Assembly (NCBI GenBank): GCA_903887095.1
Contig: CAISOQ010000445.1
Location: forward strand, 1 to 6,809
From: an uncultured Flavobacteriia bacterium
GTDB lineage: Bacteria; Bacteroidota; Bacteroidia; Flavobacteriales_D; Crocinitomicaceae
DNA: 6,809 nt
Direction of reading: 5' to 3'
Numbering within the stretch: position 1 is the first letter of the stretch; every line of letters starts with the position of its first letter. The translations under genes and the position numbers were made by a program. Below, piece after piece: positions 5,953-6,809 of this stretch. The notes under the pieces were generated by a model that saw only the letters and a program-made list of their open reading frames with translations, ran no database searches and was not told where the DNA came from.

Positions 5953-6809
5953 TTATTCCTTAATAAACTTCACTGTCTGACCTTCAGATGTGCGCAGATA
6001 ATAAACCCCTGTTGCATATTTCGTTGCGTCAAGAACTGTCTCGCCTTCTAATTTCAATGTGGTAATGATTGTGCCGTTGGAAGCAGTAACCACCGCATCT
6101 GTTGGTTGTGAAACAGTGATTATCAGCATTCCGCTTGTAGGGTTAGGCTGAATATTCAACATTTCGACTTTATCCTCTTCCAGACCAACAGTTGTGATCA
6201 CAACGCAGGCGCTCGTATCGGAACATCCGTTTATAGTGATCACCACCGCGTAATTTCCGTTTTGTGCAGGGGTAAACGTCTGGGCCGTTGATCCGTTGAT
6301 CGCAGCATTGTTATCATCACAATCGATCCATTGGTATGTTGCGCCTGTAGCAGCTGCTGTTAATGTCGCTCCGTTCAGGTTGACACCATTAGAGAAAGTT
6401 ATAATATCCACCGTGACAAGGAACTGATTTTGACTTTCACATCCATCAACTGTTTGTGTGGCCTGATAAGCAAATCCATCAACCAAAGCATCACCCGGAT
6501 TGAGCGGAGTTGTTCCTCCTCCAATCAATGGATTGTACCACTGGATGTTCTGACCGTTAGCCTGCAGATCTGAAACAGTACCGGAGAAACAGAAAGTCTG
6601 AGTTGGGTTACCTGACGGTGCTACCGGTGCATTGATCGTTACTGCCGCCTCCAGACGATCCGAACTTTCGCATCCGTTCACGGTTTGAGTAGCATAATAC
6701 GTTCCGTTCGATAATGCTGCAGATGAAGCCAACGGCGTTCCACCTGTTGCAGTTGAATACCAGGCAACATCCGTTCCTGTTGCATTCAGATCATTCACCG
6801 TAGCTGCAG
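5953..6809 (-). CDS. C-terminal part of an Ig-like repeat protein with T9SS sorting domain (5' end outside window)
   Basis: The reading frame stays open to the window edge, so the 285 or so residues seen are only the C-terminal part. A GTG at 6798 is inside an Ig-like repeat and is not a real start. Numbering from that codon, one partial repeat ends near residue 56 (TYYATQTVNGCES, Cys43). A complete repeat spans about 61-131 (QTFCFSGTVSDL, IQWYN, YQATQTVDGCES; Cys70/Cys120). A module at 138-203 carries YQWIDCD and GCSDTSACV (Cys160, 192, 198). A type A T9SS sorting domain covers 213-281 (NIQPNPTSGMLIITV to QTVKFIKE). The protein is therefore predicted to be secreted and attached to the cell surface or released. 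Its last three module types match those of the neighbouring LamG protein in the same order. No enzymatic domain is in the visible part. The TAA stop is followed within 43 bases by the next gene. Confidence 0.87.
   Translation of the reverse strand, partial: AATVNDLNATGTDVAWYSTATGGTPLASSAALSNGTYYATQTVNGCESSDRLEAAVTINAPVAPSGNPTQTFCFSGTVSDLQANGQNIQWYNPLIGGGTTPLNPGDALVDGFAYQATQTVDGCESQNQFLVTVDIITFSNGVNLNGATLTAAATGATYQWIDCDDNNAAINGSTAQTFTPAQNGNYAVVITINGCSDTSACVVITTVGLEEDKVEMLNIQPNPTSGMLIITVSQPTDAVVTASNGTIITTLKLEGETVLDATKYATGVYYLRTSEGQTVKFIKE
6406..6809 (-). repeat. Two Ig-like repeats (one cut by the window edge) in the upstream T9SS protein
   Basis: The unit at 6618-6406 is complete and the unit from 6809 to about 6631 lacks its first strand. 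Both carry the core (V/S)-(N/S)-DL...(A/Q)WY and the closing motif ATQTV(N/D)GCES. The same ATQTVNGCES string appears in the second repeat of the neighbouring LamG protein, which ties the two genes to one repeat family. More copies probably continue beyond 6809. Confidence 0.72.

Noticed and set aside
6796..6798. GTG as the start codon of the upstream T9SS gene
   Set aside because: It lies inside a conserved Ig-like repeat strand, there is no signal peptide after it, and the frame stays open to the window edge.

Overview
The window looks like chromosomal DNA from a member of the Bacteroidota, most likely the Flavobacteriales. Three things support this. Two genes encode C-terminal sorting domains of the type IX secretion system (T9SS), which is essentially confined to this phylum. 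Two perfect copies of the Bacteroidota -7 promoter element TAnnTTTG sit in front of genes. The starts are AT-rich with no clear Shine-Dalgarno sequences. The modular surface proteins suggest a Fluviicola/Crocinitomicaceae-like relative, but that is a guess.

Layout. (1) 16-549, minus: hemJ, a membrane protoporphyrinogen IX oxidase. (2) 550-703: a divergent intergenic region with one TATCTTTG box facing each way. (3) 704-2407, plus: lysS, class II lysyl-tRNA synthetase with a C-terminal extension. (4) 2408-2648: a convergent gap holding two strong hairpin terminators, one for lysS and one for the folE operon. (5) 3729-2649, minus: a two-gene operon, a 6-pyruvoyl-tetrahydropterin synthase/QueD-family enzyme followed by folE (GTP cyclohydrolase I), overlapping by 38 bases. 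(6) 3730-4046: a 317-base gap with a strong bidirectional hairpin. (7) 5909-4047, minus: a secreted 620-residue protein made of a signal peptide, a LamG-like domain, three Ig-like repeats, a Cys-containing module and a T9SS sorting domain. (8) 6809-5953, minus: the C-terminal part of a second protein with the same Ig-like, Cys-module and T9SS architecture; its 5' end lies outside the window.

How the genes work together. FolE makes 7,8-dihydroneopterin triphosphate from GTP, and the PTPS-family enzyme uses that product, so the pair is two consecutive pathway steps. The active-site motif of the second enzyme (Cys, five residues, His-Gly-His) is the spacing associated with biopterin-type PTPS rather than queuosine-type QueD. 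The two T9SS cargo genes are tandem, 43 bases apart with no visible terminator or Bacteroidota promoter between them, and are probably co-transcribed. HemJ and LysRS are housekeeping functions that share only their divergent promoter region.

I see no mobile element, CRISPR array, tRNA, rRNA or recognised riboswitch. Nothing here is clearly a new multi-gene system. The best leads are the candidate leaderless hemJ transcript, the pterin operon, and the Cys-containing module shared by the two surface proteins.
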